Source: Variovorax sp. WDL1 (GTDB lineage Bacteria; Pseudomonadota; Gammaproteobacteria; Burkholderiales; Burkholderiaceae_C). Taken from it: DNA of 42,534 bases. The number at the start of each line of letters is the position of its first letter. Position 1 is the stretch's first letter. The stretch spans positions 55,188 through 97,721 of the forward strand of contig NZ_LMTS01000247.1 of assembly GCF_001541225.1 (NCBI RefSeq), read 5' to 3'. Position numbers and translations under genes: made by a program. The notes under the pieces are model-generated. The model was not told where the DNA came from and did no database searches. It was given only the letters and a program-made list of their open reading frames with translations. This document shows positions 15,576 through 24,689 of this stretch, in pieces.

Positions 15576-15617
15576 GGCGGTGGGCGGCAGTCTGGCTGGC
15601 TGTTGATAGGAGCCATG

Positions 15618-15647
15618 ATTATAAATACGAATTCCTCGCATTTGCAA
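15618..15647 (-). promoter_or_regulatory. Promoter of bfd, with AT-rich Fur-like dyad
   Basis: On the minus strand TTGCAA (15642-15647) and TATAAT (15618-15623) are spaced by 18 nt. The spacer is AT-rich with an imperfect AAAT/ATTT dyad that could be a degenerate Fur site. Iron control fits the gene's role but the Fur call is weak. Confidence 0.55.
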
Positions 15648-15668
15648 TAACTATGAGGGCCGGGTGGC

Positions 15669-15697
15669 CAAAAAAAAGCGGGGCCGTTGGGCCCCGC
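15669..15697 (-). terminator. Terminator after bfr
   Basis: GCGGGGCC (15678-15685) / GGCCCCGC (15690-15697) 8-bp stem, 4-nt loop. The A-run at 15670-15677 is a T-run on the minus strand. It separates bfr from bfd, so the two are probably separate transcripts. Confidence 0.9.
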
Positions 15698-15719
15698 CGG
15701 ATGGAGGTGGTGAGTTGCC

Positions 15720-16196
15720 CTACTCGACTTCGCCCATCTGCGACTGAAGGTAGTTCTGCAGGCCGACCTTGCCGACCAGATCGATCTGGGTCTCGAGGAA
15801 GTCGATGTGCTCTTCGGTGTCATCCAGGATCTCTTGCAGCAGATCACGCGAGACATAGTCGCGAACCGCCTCGCAGTGGGCGATGCCGTCCTTGATGGTG
15901 GCCTGAGCGCCCATTTCGGAAGCCAGGTCGCACTGCAGGATCTCGGGTACGTCCTCGCCCACACGGAGCTTGGCCAAGTCCTGCAGGTTCGGCAGGCCGT
16001 CCAGCATGAAGATGCGATCCATGATCTTGTCTGCATGCTTCATCTCGCCGATGGATTCTTCGTATTCTTTCTTGGCCAGCTTGTCCAAGCCCCAATGCTT
16101 GAGCATGCGGTAGTGCAGGAAATACTGATTGATCGCGGTCAGTTCGTTCTTCAGTTGCGCCTGCAGATGGTCAATGACTTGAGGGTCGCCCTTCAT
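15720..16196 (-). CDS. bfr: Bacterioferritin
   Basis: A 158-aa heme-containing iron-storage subunit that forms a 24-mer. Seen: MKGDPQVIDHLQAQLKNELT with Glu-18, HYRMLKHWGL, GEMKHADKIMDRI with Glu-51, heme ligand Met-52 and His-54, Glu-94, and the C-terminal HIDFLETQIDLVGKVGLQNY with His-130. The residue at the usual Glu-127 ferroxidase position reads Thr by my ungapped count (TEEH instead of ExxH). ATG 16196 has a GGAAGAAA SD. The downstream bfd supports the call. Confidence 0.94.
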   Translation of the reverse strand: MKGDPQVIDHLQAQLKNELTAINQYFLHYRMLKHWGLDKLAKKEYEESIGEMKHADKIMDRIFMLDGLPNLQDLAKLRVGEDVPEILQCDLASEMGAQATIKDGIAHCEAVRDYVSRDLLQEILDDTEEHIDFLETQIDLVGKVGLQNYLQSQMGEVE

Positions 16197-16324
16197 GGTT
16201 TCTTCCTTGTTCTTGAAAGCGTCGATTGTGCGAGCGGGGCGCAAGCGCAGGCAAGAGAGCCCATGTTGCAGCGGTCTGCATGCGTGTGAGGCTGATAGGT
16301 GTTCGCATTGGGTGTTGCCGGCTC

Positions 16325-16361
16325 ATAGTGCGCCGCAATATTTTCCATAGTGCATTACTAT
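16325..16361 (+). promoter_or_regulatory. OxyR-type binding site upstream of ahpC
   Basis: Two 15-bp elements are spaced by exactly 7 nt: ATAGTGCGCCGCAAT (16325-16339) and ATAGTGCATTACTAT (16347-16361). The second is a perfect ATAG-N7-CTAT element; the first keeps ATAG and AT. This is the OxyR tetramer layout and lies just upstream of the -35 region. Confidence 0.85.
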
Positions 16362-16382
16362 CAAAAACAAAGAATCATTAGT

Positions 16383-16388
16383 TATACT
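16383..16388 (+). promoter_or_regulatory. -10 element of the ahpC promoter
   Basis: TATACT lies 22 nt after the OxyR-type site. No good -35 is present; the expected position touches the edge of the OxyR element, as in OxyR-activated promoters. Confidence 0.65.
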
Positions 16389-16429
16389 GAGGGCTCGCTT
16401 TTTCATCAGTCTCACCTAGGAACCTGTAC

Positions 16430-17002
16430 ATGTCCCTGATCAACACCGAAATCGTCCCGTTCAAGGCCACCGCTTATCACAACGGCAAGTTTGTCCCGGT
16501 CAGCAACGAGAGTTTCAAGGGCAAGTGGTCCGTCGTCGTCTTCTATCCGGCCGACTTCACCTTCGTGTGCCCGACCGAACTCGGCGACCTGGCCGACCAT
16601 TACGCCGAATTCCAGAAGCTCGGCGTCGAGATCTACGGCGTGTCGACCGACACCCACTTCACTCACAAGGCGTGGCATGACACCTCGGACACCATCGCCA
16701 AGGTGAAGTACCCCCTGATCGGCGACCCGAGCCAGCAGCTCGCGCGCGCCTTCCAAGTCCTGATCGAGGAAGGCGAAGACGCAGGCCTTGCCTATCGCGG
16801 CACCTTCGTGATCGATCCCGAGGGCAAGATCAAGACCATCGAAGTACACGACAACGGCATCGGCCGCGACGCCGCCGAATTGCTGCGCCGCGTGAAGGCT
16901 GCCCAGTACGTTGCCGCCCACCCGGGTGAAGTCTGCCCGGCGAAGTGGACGGAGGGTGCCGAGACGCTCAAGCCTTCGTTCGATCTGGTCGGCAAGATCT
17001 AA
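16430..17002 (+). CDS. ahpC: Alkyl hydroperoxide reductase subunit C (typical 2-Cys peroxiredoxin)
   Basis: A 190-aa cytosolic peroxidase that reduces H2O2, organic peroxides and peroxynitrite. Seen: peroxidatic Cys-47 in YPADFTFVCPTEL, resolving Cys-169 in HPGEVCPAKW, and VSTDTHFTHKAWH, all in the AhpC order. Length matches E. coli AhpC (187 aa). SD AGGAA precedes the ATG. ahpF follows, with a hairpin between the two genes that could reduce ahpF expression relative to ahpC. Confidence 0.97.
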   Translation: MSLINTEIVPFKATAYHNGKFVPVSNESFKGKWSVVVFYPADFTFVCPTELGDLADHYAEFQKLGVEIYGVSTDTHFTHKAWHDTSDTIAKVKYPLIGDPSQQLARAFQVLIEEGEDAGLAYRGTFVIDPEGKIKTIEVHDNGIGRDAAELLRRVKAAQYVAAHPGEVCPAKWTEGAETLKPSFDLVGKI

Positions 17003-17019
17003 GCAGTCCGTTCGCGCCA

Positions 17020-17048
17020 GGCCCGGGCGCATCCGCACCCGGGCCTTT
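17020..17048 (+). terminator. Attenuator-like hairpin between ahpC and ahpF
   Basis: GGCCCGGG / CCCGGGCC perfect 8-bp stem with a 10-nt loop, followed by only TTT. It likely causes partial termination so that ahpC exceeds ahpF. Confidence 0.65.
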
Positions 17049-17086
17049 CTATTTCTGTCTTCCGATTTCCAAGAGGTGAGTTCACC

Positions 17087-18676
17087 ATGCTCGACGCCGG
17101 CACCAAAGCACAACTGAAGAGTTATCTCGACCGCATCACGCAGCCAGTTGAAATCGTCGTTTCGCTCGATGACAGCAAGGCGTCTAAGGACGTGCAATCG
17201 CTGTTGAATGACGTGGCGGAGTCGTCGTCGTTGGTGAAGGTCATCGAGAGCCGCGACGACAACCATCGCAAGCCCTCGTTCTCGATCAACCGACCCAGCC
17301 AGAGCAACGGTCCCCGCTTTGCTGGCTTGCCGATGGGCCACGAGTTCACCTCGCTCATCCTGGCGCTGCTCCAGGTCGGCGGTTACCCGCCCAAGGTGGA
17401 GCAGGCCGTGCTTGAGCAGATCCGTGCGCTGGAAGGCGACTTCGAATTCGAGATTTATATCTCGCTCACCTGCCACAACTGCCCGGATGTGGTGCAGGCG
17501 CTCAACCTGATGGCGGTGCAGAACCCGCGCATCAAGACCACGATGATCGACGGCTCCCTGTTCCAGGACGAGGTGAAGGAACGCCAGGTCATGGCTGTCC
17601 CCACCGTCTTCCTGAACGGCACCGAGTTCGGCCAGGGCCGCATGAGCCTCGAGGAAATTCTCGCGAAGATCGACACCAGTGGCGTCGAGCGCGAGGCGAA
17701 GAAGATCGCCGGCAAGGCCCCCTTCGACGTCCTGATCGTCGGCGGGGGGCCGGCCGGCGCAGCGGCAGCCGTCTATGCCGCGCGCAAGGGCATCCGAACG
17801 GGCGTTGCGTCCGAGCGCTTCGGCGGCCAGGTTCTCGACACCCTGGGCATCGAAAATTTCATTTCGATCAAGGAAACCGAGGGCCCCCGCTTCGCGCTGG
17901 CGCTGGAGGAGCATGTGCGTCATTACGACGTCGACATCATGAACCTCCAGCGTGCTTCGGCACTGGTGCCAGGGAAGGACCTGATCGAGATCAAGCTAGA
18001 AAACGGTGCGTCGCTCAAGAGTCGCTCGGTCGTGATCTCTACTGGCGCACGTTGGCGCAACATCAACGTGCCGGGCGAGCAGGAGTACAAAAACAAGGGC
18101 GTGGCCTATTGCCCGCACTGCGACGGACCGCTCTTCAAGGGCAAGCGTGTTGCGGTGATCGGCGGCGGCAACTCTGGCGTCGAGGCCGCGATCGATCTGG
18201 CCGGCATCGTCGGCCATGTCACGCTTATCGAGTACGACACCCAACTGCGTGCCGACGCCGTGCTGCAGCGCAAGCTCAAGAGCCTTGCCAATGTCGAGAT
18301 CATCACGAACGCGCAGACCACCGAGATCACCGGCGACCAGCAGAAGGTCAACGGCCTGATCTGCAAGGATCGCGCGTCGGGCGAGATCCGCCGGGTGCCG
18401 CTCGAAGGCGTGTTCGTGCAGATCGGCCTGGTGCCCAACACCGATTGGCTGAAGGGCACGCTCGAACTTTCGAAGCACGGCGAGATCGTGGTCGACGCGA
18501 AAGGTCAGACCTCGGTGCCTGGCGTGTTCGCAGCAGGCGATGCGACGACGGTGCCTTTCAAGCAGATCATCATCGCGGCCGGCGACGGCGCGAAGGCTGC
18601 GCTCAGTGCCTTCGACCACCTGATCCGGACTTCGGCGCCGGCGGAAAAGGCCGCGACCGCCGAAGCGATGGCTTAG
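17087..18676 (+). CDS. ahpF: Alkyl hydroperoxide reductase subunit F
   Basis: A 529-aa NADH-dependent flavoprotein that recycles AhpC. Domains: an N-terminal double thioredoxin-like domain (1-200) with redox Cys-129/Cys-132 in SLTCHNCPD, an FAD domain with FDVLIVGGGPAGAAAAVYAA (from about 213), an NAD(P)H domain with VAVIGGGNSGVEAAIDLAG (from about 356), and the flavin-linked pair Cys-342/Cys-345 in YCPHCDGPL. The C-terminus carries the FAD-binding VFAAGDAT. Length matches E. coli AhpF (521 aa). Confidence 0.97.
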   Translation: MLDAGTKAQLKSYLDRITQPVEIVVSLDDSKASKDVQSLLNDVAESSSLVKVIESRDDNHRKPSFSINRPSQSNGPRFAGLPMGHEFTSLILALLQVGGYPPKVEQAVLEQIRALEGDFEFEIYISLTCHNCPDVVQALNLMAVQNPRIKTTMIDGSLFQDEVKERQVMAVPTVFLNGTEFGQGRMSLEEILAKIDTSGVEREAKKIAGKAPFDVLIVGGGPAGAAAAVYAARKGIRTGVASERFGGQVLDTLGIENFISIKETEGPRFALALEEHVRHYDVDIMNLQRASALVPGKDLIEIKLENGASLKSRSVVISTGARWRNINVPGEQEYKNKGVAYCPHCDGPLFKGKRVAVIGGGNSGVEAAIDLAGIVGHVTLIEYDTQLRADAVLQRKLKSLANVEIITNAQTTEITGDQQKVNGLICKDRASGEIRRVPLEGVFVQIGLVPNTDWLKGTLELSKHGEIVVDAKGQTSVPGVFAAGDATTVPFKQIIIAAGDGAKAALSAFDHLIRTSAPAEKAATAEAMA

Positions 18677-18693
18677 AAGCGGTTCGCTGCGCG

Positions 18694-18707
18694 AGGCTCG
18701 CGAGCCT
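18694..18707. repeat. 14-bp perfect palindrome between ahpF and ppsR
   Basis: AGGCTCGCGAGCCT lies between the converging ahpF and ppsR stops. It may act as a weak terminator stem, but no T-run follows. Confidence 0.4.
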
Positions 18708-18768
18708 GCATCAGCAGGCGCGCGGCCGGTCGACCCACGGTCGTATATTCGCGGACTGAAGCAGGCGC

Positions 18769-19590
18769 TCAATAGGTCAGCCGCTCGGGCCGCAGTTCCT
18801 GAAGGATGGTTGTCGCGATCTCTTCGATTGATTTGGTGGTGGTCGATAGCCATCGGATGCCGGCGCGCCGCATCATGGCCTCAGCCTCGCTCACCTCGTG
18901 CCGGCAGTTCTCGATGCTGGCATAGCGCGAGTTCGGCCGCCGCTCGTTGCGGATCTCGCTTAGGCGCTCGGGCTGGATCGTGAGGCCGAAAATCTTCTTG
19001 CGATGCGGCATCAGCGCTGGCGGCAACTGCCGGCGCTCGAAGTCCTCGGGAATCAGCGGGTAGTTGGCCGCCTTGAGGCCATGCTGCATCGCCAGGTAGA
19101 GCGAGGTGGGTGTCTTGCCGCTGCGGCTGACGCCGATCAGGATCACGTCGGCATTTTCGAGGTCGCGGTTGCTCTGGCCATCGTCGTGCGCCAGACTGAA
19201 GTCGATGGCCTGAATGCGGGCGTTGTATTCCTTGCTCTTGCTGACGTCGCTGAAACGGCCGATGCGGTGGTTGGACTTCATTGCCAACTCGATCTCGAGG
19301 GGTCGCACGAAGGTCCCGAACATGTCGAGCAACATGCCCTTGCAGCCGGTCTCGATGACCTCCAGCACGTCCATGTTCGCCAGCGTCGTGAAGACGATGG
19401 GTCGAAGCCCCTCCACCTCGGCCGTATGGTTGATCCGCCGCACCGCCTGGTGCGCCTTGTCCACCGTGTCAGTGAAGGGCAGCCGCACATGGCGGGGCTT
19501 GATCTCGAACTGGGCCAGGACGGCGTTGCCGAATGTTTCAGCGGTAATGCCGGTACCGTCGGAGACGAAGAAAACGGTGCGTGTGTGCAT
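18769..19590 (-). CDS. ppsR: PEP synthetase regulatory kinase/pyrophosphorylase (PSRP)
   Basis: A 273-aa bifunctional regulator that inactivates PEP synthase by ADP-dependent phosphorylation of a Thr and reactivates it by Pi-dependent dephosphorylation. Seen: N-terminal VFFVSDGTGITAE, the P-loop GVSRSGKT (153-160), the family signature PLIPEDFERRQLPPAL, and IENCRHEVSEAEAMM. Length is typical (E. coli PpsR 277 aa). It is divergent from ppsA, its target, which confirms the role. Confidence 0.96.
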   Translation of the reverse strand: MHTRTVFFVSDGTGITAETFGNAVLAQFEIKPRHVRLPFTDTVDKAHQAVRRINHTAEVEGLRPIVFTTLANMDVLEVIETGCKGMLLDMFGTFVRPLEIELAMKSNHRIGRFSDVSKSKEYNARIQAIDFSLAHDDGQSNRDLENADVILIGVSRSGKTPTSLYLAMQHGLKAANYPLIPEDFERRQLPPALMPHRKKIFGLTIQPERLSEIRNERRPNSRYASIENCRHEVSEAEAMMRRAGIRWLSTTTKSIEEIATTILQELRPERLTY

Positions 19591-19784
19591 GCTTGGCGGC
19601 CTTGTCCTGCGGCGCGCCGACCCACTCGGCGCCTACAATCCGGCCCATTATCGGGAATGCGGCCCGTCCGTTCCCGCCGCCTCATGCCTTCATCCATGCA
19701 CACCGCCCTTGCGCCCAGAGCAATCAGAACGATCGCGCCGCGCCGTCTGCATGTTGCCCCGGTTTCAACTTCTGGAGCTTTCCC

Positions 19785-22178
<2,394 letters not shown>

Positions 22179-22195
22179 TTTGGCCCCTGGAAGCC

Positions 22196-22222
22196 GCGGC
22201 GGGGCTGGTTCTGTCCCGCCGC
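22196..22222 (+). terminator. Possible terminator after ppsA
   Basis: GCGGCGGG (22196-22203) / CCCGCCGC (22215-22222) 8-bp stem with an 11-nt loop. The T-run is poor, so termination is uncertain. Confidence 0.45.
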
Positions 22223-22248
22223 ATTACTACTTTCGTCACAGGTCGAGG

Positions 22249-22276
22249 CTGTAATTTCGCTGTCAGCTTAAGCTGA
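22249..22276 (+). promoter_or_regulatory. PhoB-box-like direct repeat joined to a 14-bp palindrome
   Basis: CTGTAAT-TTCG-CTGTCAG (22249-22266) resembles the PhoB box CTGTCAT-N4-CTGTCAT with two mismatches. It overlaps the perfect palindrome TCAGCTTAAGCTGA (22263-22276). Both lie upstream of the unrecognised gene at 22394. Confidence 0.4.
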
Positions 22277-22393
22277 TTGCAGGCGAATGCTTCTTTGATG
22301 TCAAACTTGGCGCCCAGTGGAGGGAGTCACCTGGGGGAGTTCGGCAAGGGCCGGTTTGAGCCTGAGAGTCCCTTGATTTCGCATGAGGGCGCC

Positions 22394-22924
22394 ATGATTC
22401 TTGTCAAGACAGAAGCCGGCCAGCAGGTGTTCAAGGATCGCTCGGTCCGGCTCACACCGCGTCAACGCTCCGCCTTCATCCTGTTTGACGGCAAGCGTTC
22501 CGTGAGCGAGGTGCTCGAGGCCGGTATGGGGATTGCTCGGGCGGACATCGACCAGATGGTCGAGCTCGGCCTGCTCGGGCGAGTGGGGGGCTCGGTCGAG
22601 GCAGCCAATGCAGGCACGGTAGCGATGCCTCTGACACCTGCGCCAGCTTTGACCCAGGCTGGGGACATGCCGACCTTGCAACAGCAACCTGCGATTTCTG
22701 CCTCATCGCCAGCCCCATTGGAGCGTTCCAGCCAGCAGCGCTATAAGGACGCCTATCCTATTGCGACACAGCTCACCGGCGGCCTCGGCTTGCGCGGTTT
22801 CAGACTGAACCTGTCGGTCGAAGGCAGCTCGACCTACGAGGACCTGCTTGCCTTGGCGCCGAAGATTCGCGCCGCCGTGGGGGCGGACAAGGCCGCGGCG
22901 CTGGATCGCGCGCTGGGCATCTGA
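22394..22924 (+). CDS. Unrecognised conserved-looking protein, 176 aa
   Basis: I do not recognise a characterised family. The N-terminal 75 residues (MILVKTEAGQQVFKDRSVRL, then LTPRQRSAFILFDGKRSVSE, then IDQMVELGLLGRV) look like a winged-helix-type fold. A Pro/Ala/Gln-rich linker (about 80-120) follows. The C-terminal helical region (YKDAYPIATQLTGGLGLRGF to the end) has a small-residue-rich core. No signal peptide or membrane helix is seen. ATG 22394 has GAGGGCG upstream; ATG 22298 would add 32 residues with weaker codon bias. It is the only gene between ppsA and rpsF and may be controlled by the PhoB-like box/palindrome at 22249-22276. Confidence 0.6.
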   Translation: MILVKTEAGQQVFKDRSVRLTPRQRSAFILFDGKRSVSEVLEAGMGIARADIDQMVELGLLGRVGGSVEAANAGTVAMPLTPAPALTQAGDMPTLQQQPAISASSPAPLERSSQQRYKDAYPIATQLTGGLGLRGFRLNLSVEGSSTYEDLLALAPKIRAAVGADKAAALDRALGI

Positions 22925-22965
22925 GGCCGGCCGCGACAACACACTCCAGGACGGTCATGGCCTGC

Positions 22966-23045
22966 TACAATAGCCGGCTTTGCCTTGCCACACTGCAACT
23001 GACGCTGCGGGTGGCTTTATCCCTTCCACGGAAGATCCACAAGGA
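22966..23045 (+). promoter_or_regulatory. rpsF promoter -10 and possible S6:S18 leader element
   Basis: TACAAT (22966-22971) is a likely -10 for the ribosomal protein operon, giving a leader of about 70 nt. The leader holds GGGTGG and CCACGG blocks that can pair and a CCG-containing segment, as expected of the S6:S18 autoregulatory RNA known upstream of rpsF. The structural match is only suggestive. Confidence 0.4.
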
Positions 23046-23050
23046 GTGCC

Positions 23051-23425
23051 ATGCGTCACTATGAAATCATTCTGCTGATCCATCCGGATCAAAGCGAGCA
23101 AGTTCCGGCCATGCTGGAGCGCTACAAGGGCATGATTACCGCCGGCGGCGGCAAGGTCCATCGCGTCGAGGACTGGGGACGTCGCCAACTGGCCTACCAG
23201 ATCAACAAGCTCAACAAGGCGCACTACCTTTGCGTGAACATCGAGGCCGAGCAGGCCGTGATGGCCGAACTCGAGCATGCCTTCAAGTTCAACGACGCCG
23301 TCCTGCGCCACCTCACTGTCGTGAAGAAGAAGGCGGAGACCGGCCCCTCGTCGATGATGAAGACGGTGGAGCGAGAAGAAGCCCGCAAGGCCCAGCAGGC
23401 CGAGTACGCCGCCAACAACAACTGA
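23051..23425 (+). CDS. rpsF: 30S ribosomal protein bS6
   Basis: A 124-aa component of the 30S platform that binds 16S rRNA with bS18. It starts MRHYEIILLIHPDQSEQVP and has VEDWGRRQLAYQINKLNKAHY, the bS6 signature. The C-terminal acidic/Ala-rich tail is usual in proteobacteria. SD AAGGAG precedes the ATG. First gene of rpsF-priB-rpsR-rplI. Confidence 0.97.
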   Translation: MRHYEIILLIHPDQSEQVPAMLERYKGMITAGGGKVHRVEDWGRRQLAYQINKLNKAHYLCVNIEAEQAVMAELEHAFKFNDAVLRHLTVVKKKAETGPSSMMKTVEREEARKAQQAEYAANNN

Positions 23426-23429
23426 TGGC

Positions 23430-23732
23430 GTGAGCACTGCCGCAGCCAATCAGCTGGTGCTGACTGCCTGCGTTGCCGAGCTCGGTGCCTTGCGTTTCAC
23501 GCCTGCCGGCCTGCCCGCCATCGATCTGCGGCTCGAACACGAGTCGACGATAACCGAGGCGGCCCAGCCCCGGCAGGTCAAGGCGGCGGTCAAGGCTGTT
23601 GCGTTCGGCGCGGTGGCCGAGCGGCTCGCGAGGCAGGCGCTGGGAAGTCTCTGGCGTTTCCAGGGCTTCCTGGCCACACCGCGCAACGGCAAGCACCCAG
23701 TGCTGCACATCCAGGATTTTCAGCAAGATTAA
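23430..23732 (+). CDS. priB: Primosomal replication protein PriB (single-stranded DNA-binding fold)
   Basis: A 100-aa OB-fold protein that binds ssDNA and PriA to restart stalled replication forks. Seen: NQLVLTACVAELGALRFTPAGLPAIDLRLEH and GSLWRFQGFLATPRNGKHPVLHIQDF, the PriB pattern. The start is GTG at 23430, 4 nt after the rpsF stop. Its position between rpsF and rpsR is diagnostic. Confidence 0.94.
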   Translation: MSTAAANQLVLTACVAELGALRFTPAGLPAIDLRLEHESTITEAAQPRQVKAAVKAVAFGAVAERLARQALGSLWRFQGFLATPRNGKHPVLHIQDFQQD

Positions 23733-23751
23733 TTTTCAAGAGGTCCACACA

Positions 23752-24033
23752 ATGGCCACGTTCAAGAAGTTCAACAAGGACAAGCGTCCGAAGCGCAACA
23801 CCCAATCCCTGCTGTTCAAGCGCAAGCGCTTCTGCCGCTTTACTGTCGCCGGTGTCGAAGAGATCGACTACAAGGACATCGACACCCTGCGTGATTTCAT
23901 CAGCGAGAACGGCAAGATCATCCCAGCGCGCCTGACCGGCACGCGCGCGATCTACCAGCGCCAGCTCAACACCGCGATCAAGCGCGCGCGCTTCCTCGCG
24001 ATGGTGCCGTACAGCGACCAACACCGCGTCTAA
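23752..24033 (+). CDS. rpsR: 30S ribosomal protein bS18
   Basis: A 93-aa ribosomal protein partnered with bS6. Seen: FKRKRFCRFTVAGVEEIDYKD, DTLRDFISENGKIIPARLTGT and AIKRARFLAMVPY, the S18 signature. ATG 23752 follows a CAAGAGGTC SD. A single Cys is present. Confidence 0.97.
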   Translation: MATFKKFNKDKRPKRNTQSLLFKRKRFCRFTVAGVEEIDYKDIDTLRDFISENGKIIPARLTGTRAIYQRQLNTAIKRARFLAMVPYSDQHRV

Positions 24034-24048
24034 GGAGGCGAACACACC

Positions 24049-24501
24049 ATGCAAGTCATTCTTCTGGACAAGGTCGTCAACCTCGGCGTGCTCGGCGAGA
24101 TCGTCAAGGTCAAGGACGGCTACGCGCGCAATTTCCTGATTCCCTCCGGCCGCGCGCGCCGTGCCACGGAGGCCAACAAGGCCGAGTTCGAAGCCAAGCG
24201 TGTTGAACTTGAGAAGGCCGCGGCCGCCAAGCTGACTGAAGCGCAAGCCCAAGGCGAGAAGCTTGGAGGCACCGCTGTCAAGCTGACGCAGAAGGCCGGC
24301 GTCGACGGCCGCCTGTTCGGCTCGGTCACAAACCACGATATCGCGGAGGAGCTCAACAAGCAGGGATACAAGGTCGCGAAGTCGCAGGTGCGCATGCCCA
24401 GCGGCCCGATCAAGACCGTCGGCGACAGCACCGTCAGCGTTGCGTTGCACACCGACGTGGTGGTCGACGTCACGGTCACCGTATACGGCGAGAGCGCATA
24501 A
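24049..24501 (+). CDS. rplI: 50S ribosomal protein bL9
   Basis: A 150-aa ribosomal protein near the L1 stalk base. Seen: MQVILLDKVVNLGVLGEIVKVKDGYARNFLIP (the L9 N-domain signature), a long central helix (about 42-75), and a C-terminal domain (LFGSVTNHDIAEEL...). SD GGAGG precedes the ATG. Last gene of the operon; a terminator follows. Confidence 0.97.
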   Translation: MQVILLDKVVNLGVLGEIVKVKDGYARNFLIPSGRARRATEANKAEFEAKRVELEKAAAAKLTEAQAQGEKLGGTAVKLTQKAGVDGRLFGSVTNHDIAEELNKQGYKVAKSQVRMPSGPIKTVGDSTVSVALHTDVVVDVTVTVYGESA

Positions 24502-24551
24502 CCTCTTCGGCGAGGAGAAAGCAAGGTCGTAGCTGCGGCCTTGTCCTTGTG

Positions 24552-24580
24552 GGCCGCCTTCGGGCGGCCTTTGTTTTTTT
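24552..24580 (+). terminator. Terminator of the rpsF-rplI operon
   Basis: GGCCGCC-TTCG-GGCGGCC, a 7-bp stem with a very stable UUCG loop, followed by TTTGTTTTTTT. Confidence 0.93.
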
Positions 24581-24621
24581 CGGCCGCGGTTGTCCCGCGT
24601 GCTGCACCGGTAAGTCACTGT

Positions 24622-24630
24622 TTATCCACA
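24622..24630 (+). promoter_or_regulatory. DnaA box in front of dnaB
   Basis: TTATCCACA is a perfect match to the DnaA box consensus (TTWTNCACA). It lies 60 bp upstream of the dnaB start, so DnaA could regulate dnaB. A single box does not make an origin. Confidence 0.6.
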
Positions 24631-24689
24631 GCCTTATCAAGTGACGCGGCTCGTCGTGCGCCTTAGCATGTGCGGCTGCAAGGAAGTTC

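Noticed and set aside
16412..17923. A 503-codon minus-strand frame opposite ahpC-ahpF
   Set aside because: It is antisense to two genes with clear catalytic motifs, and has no promoter or SD.
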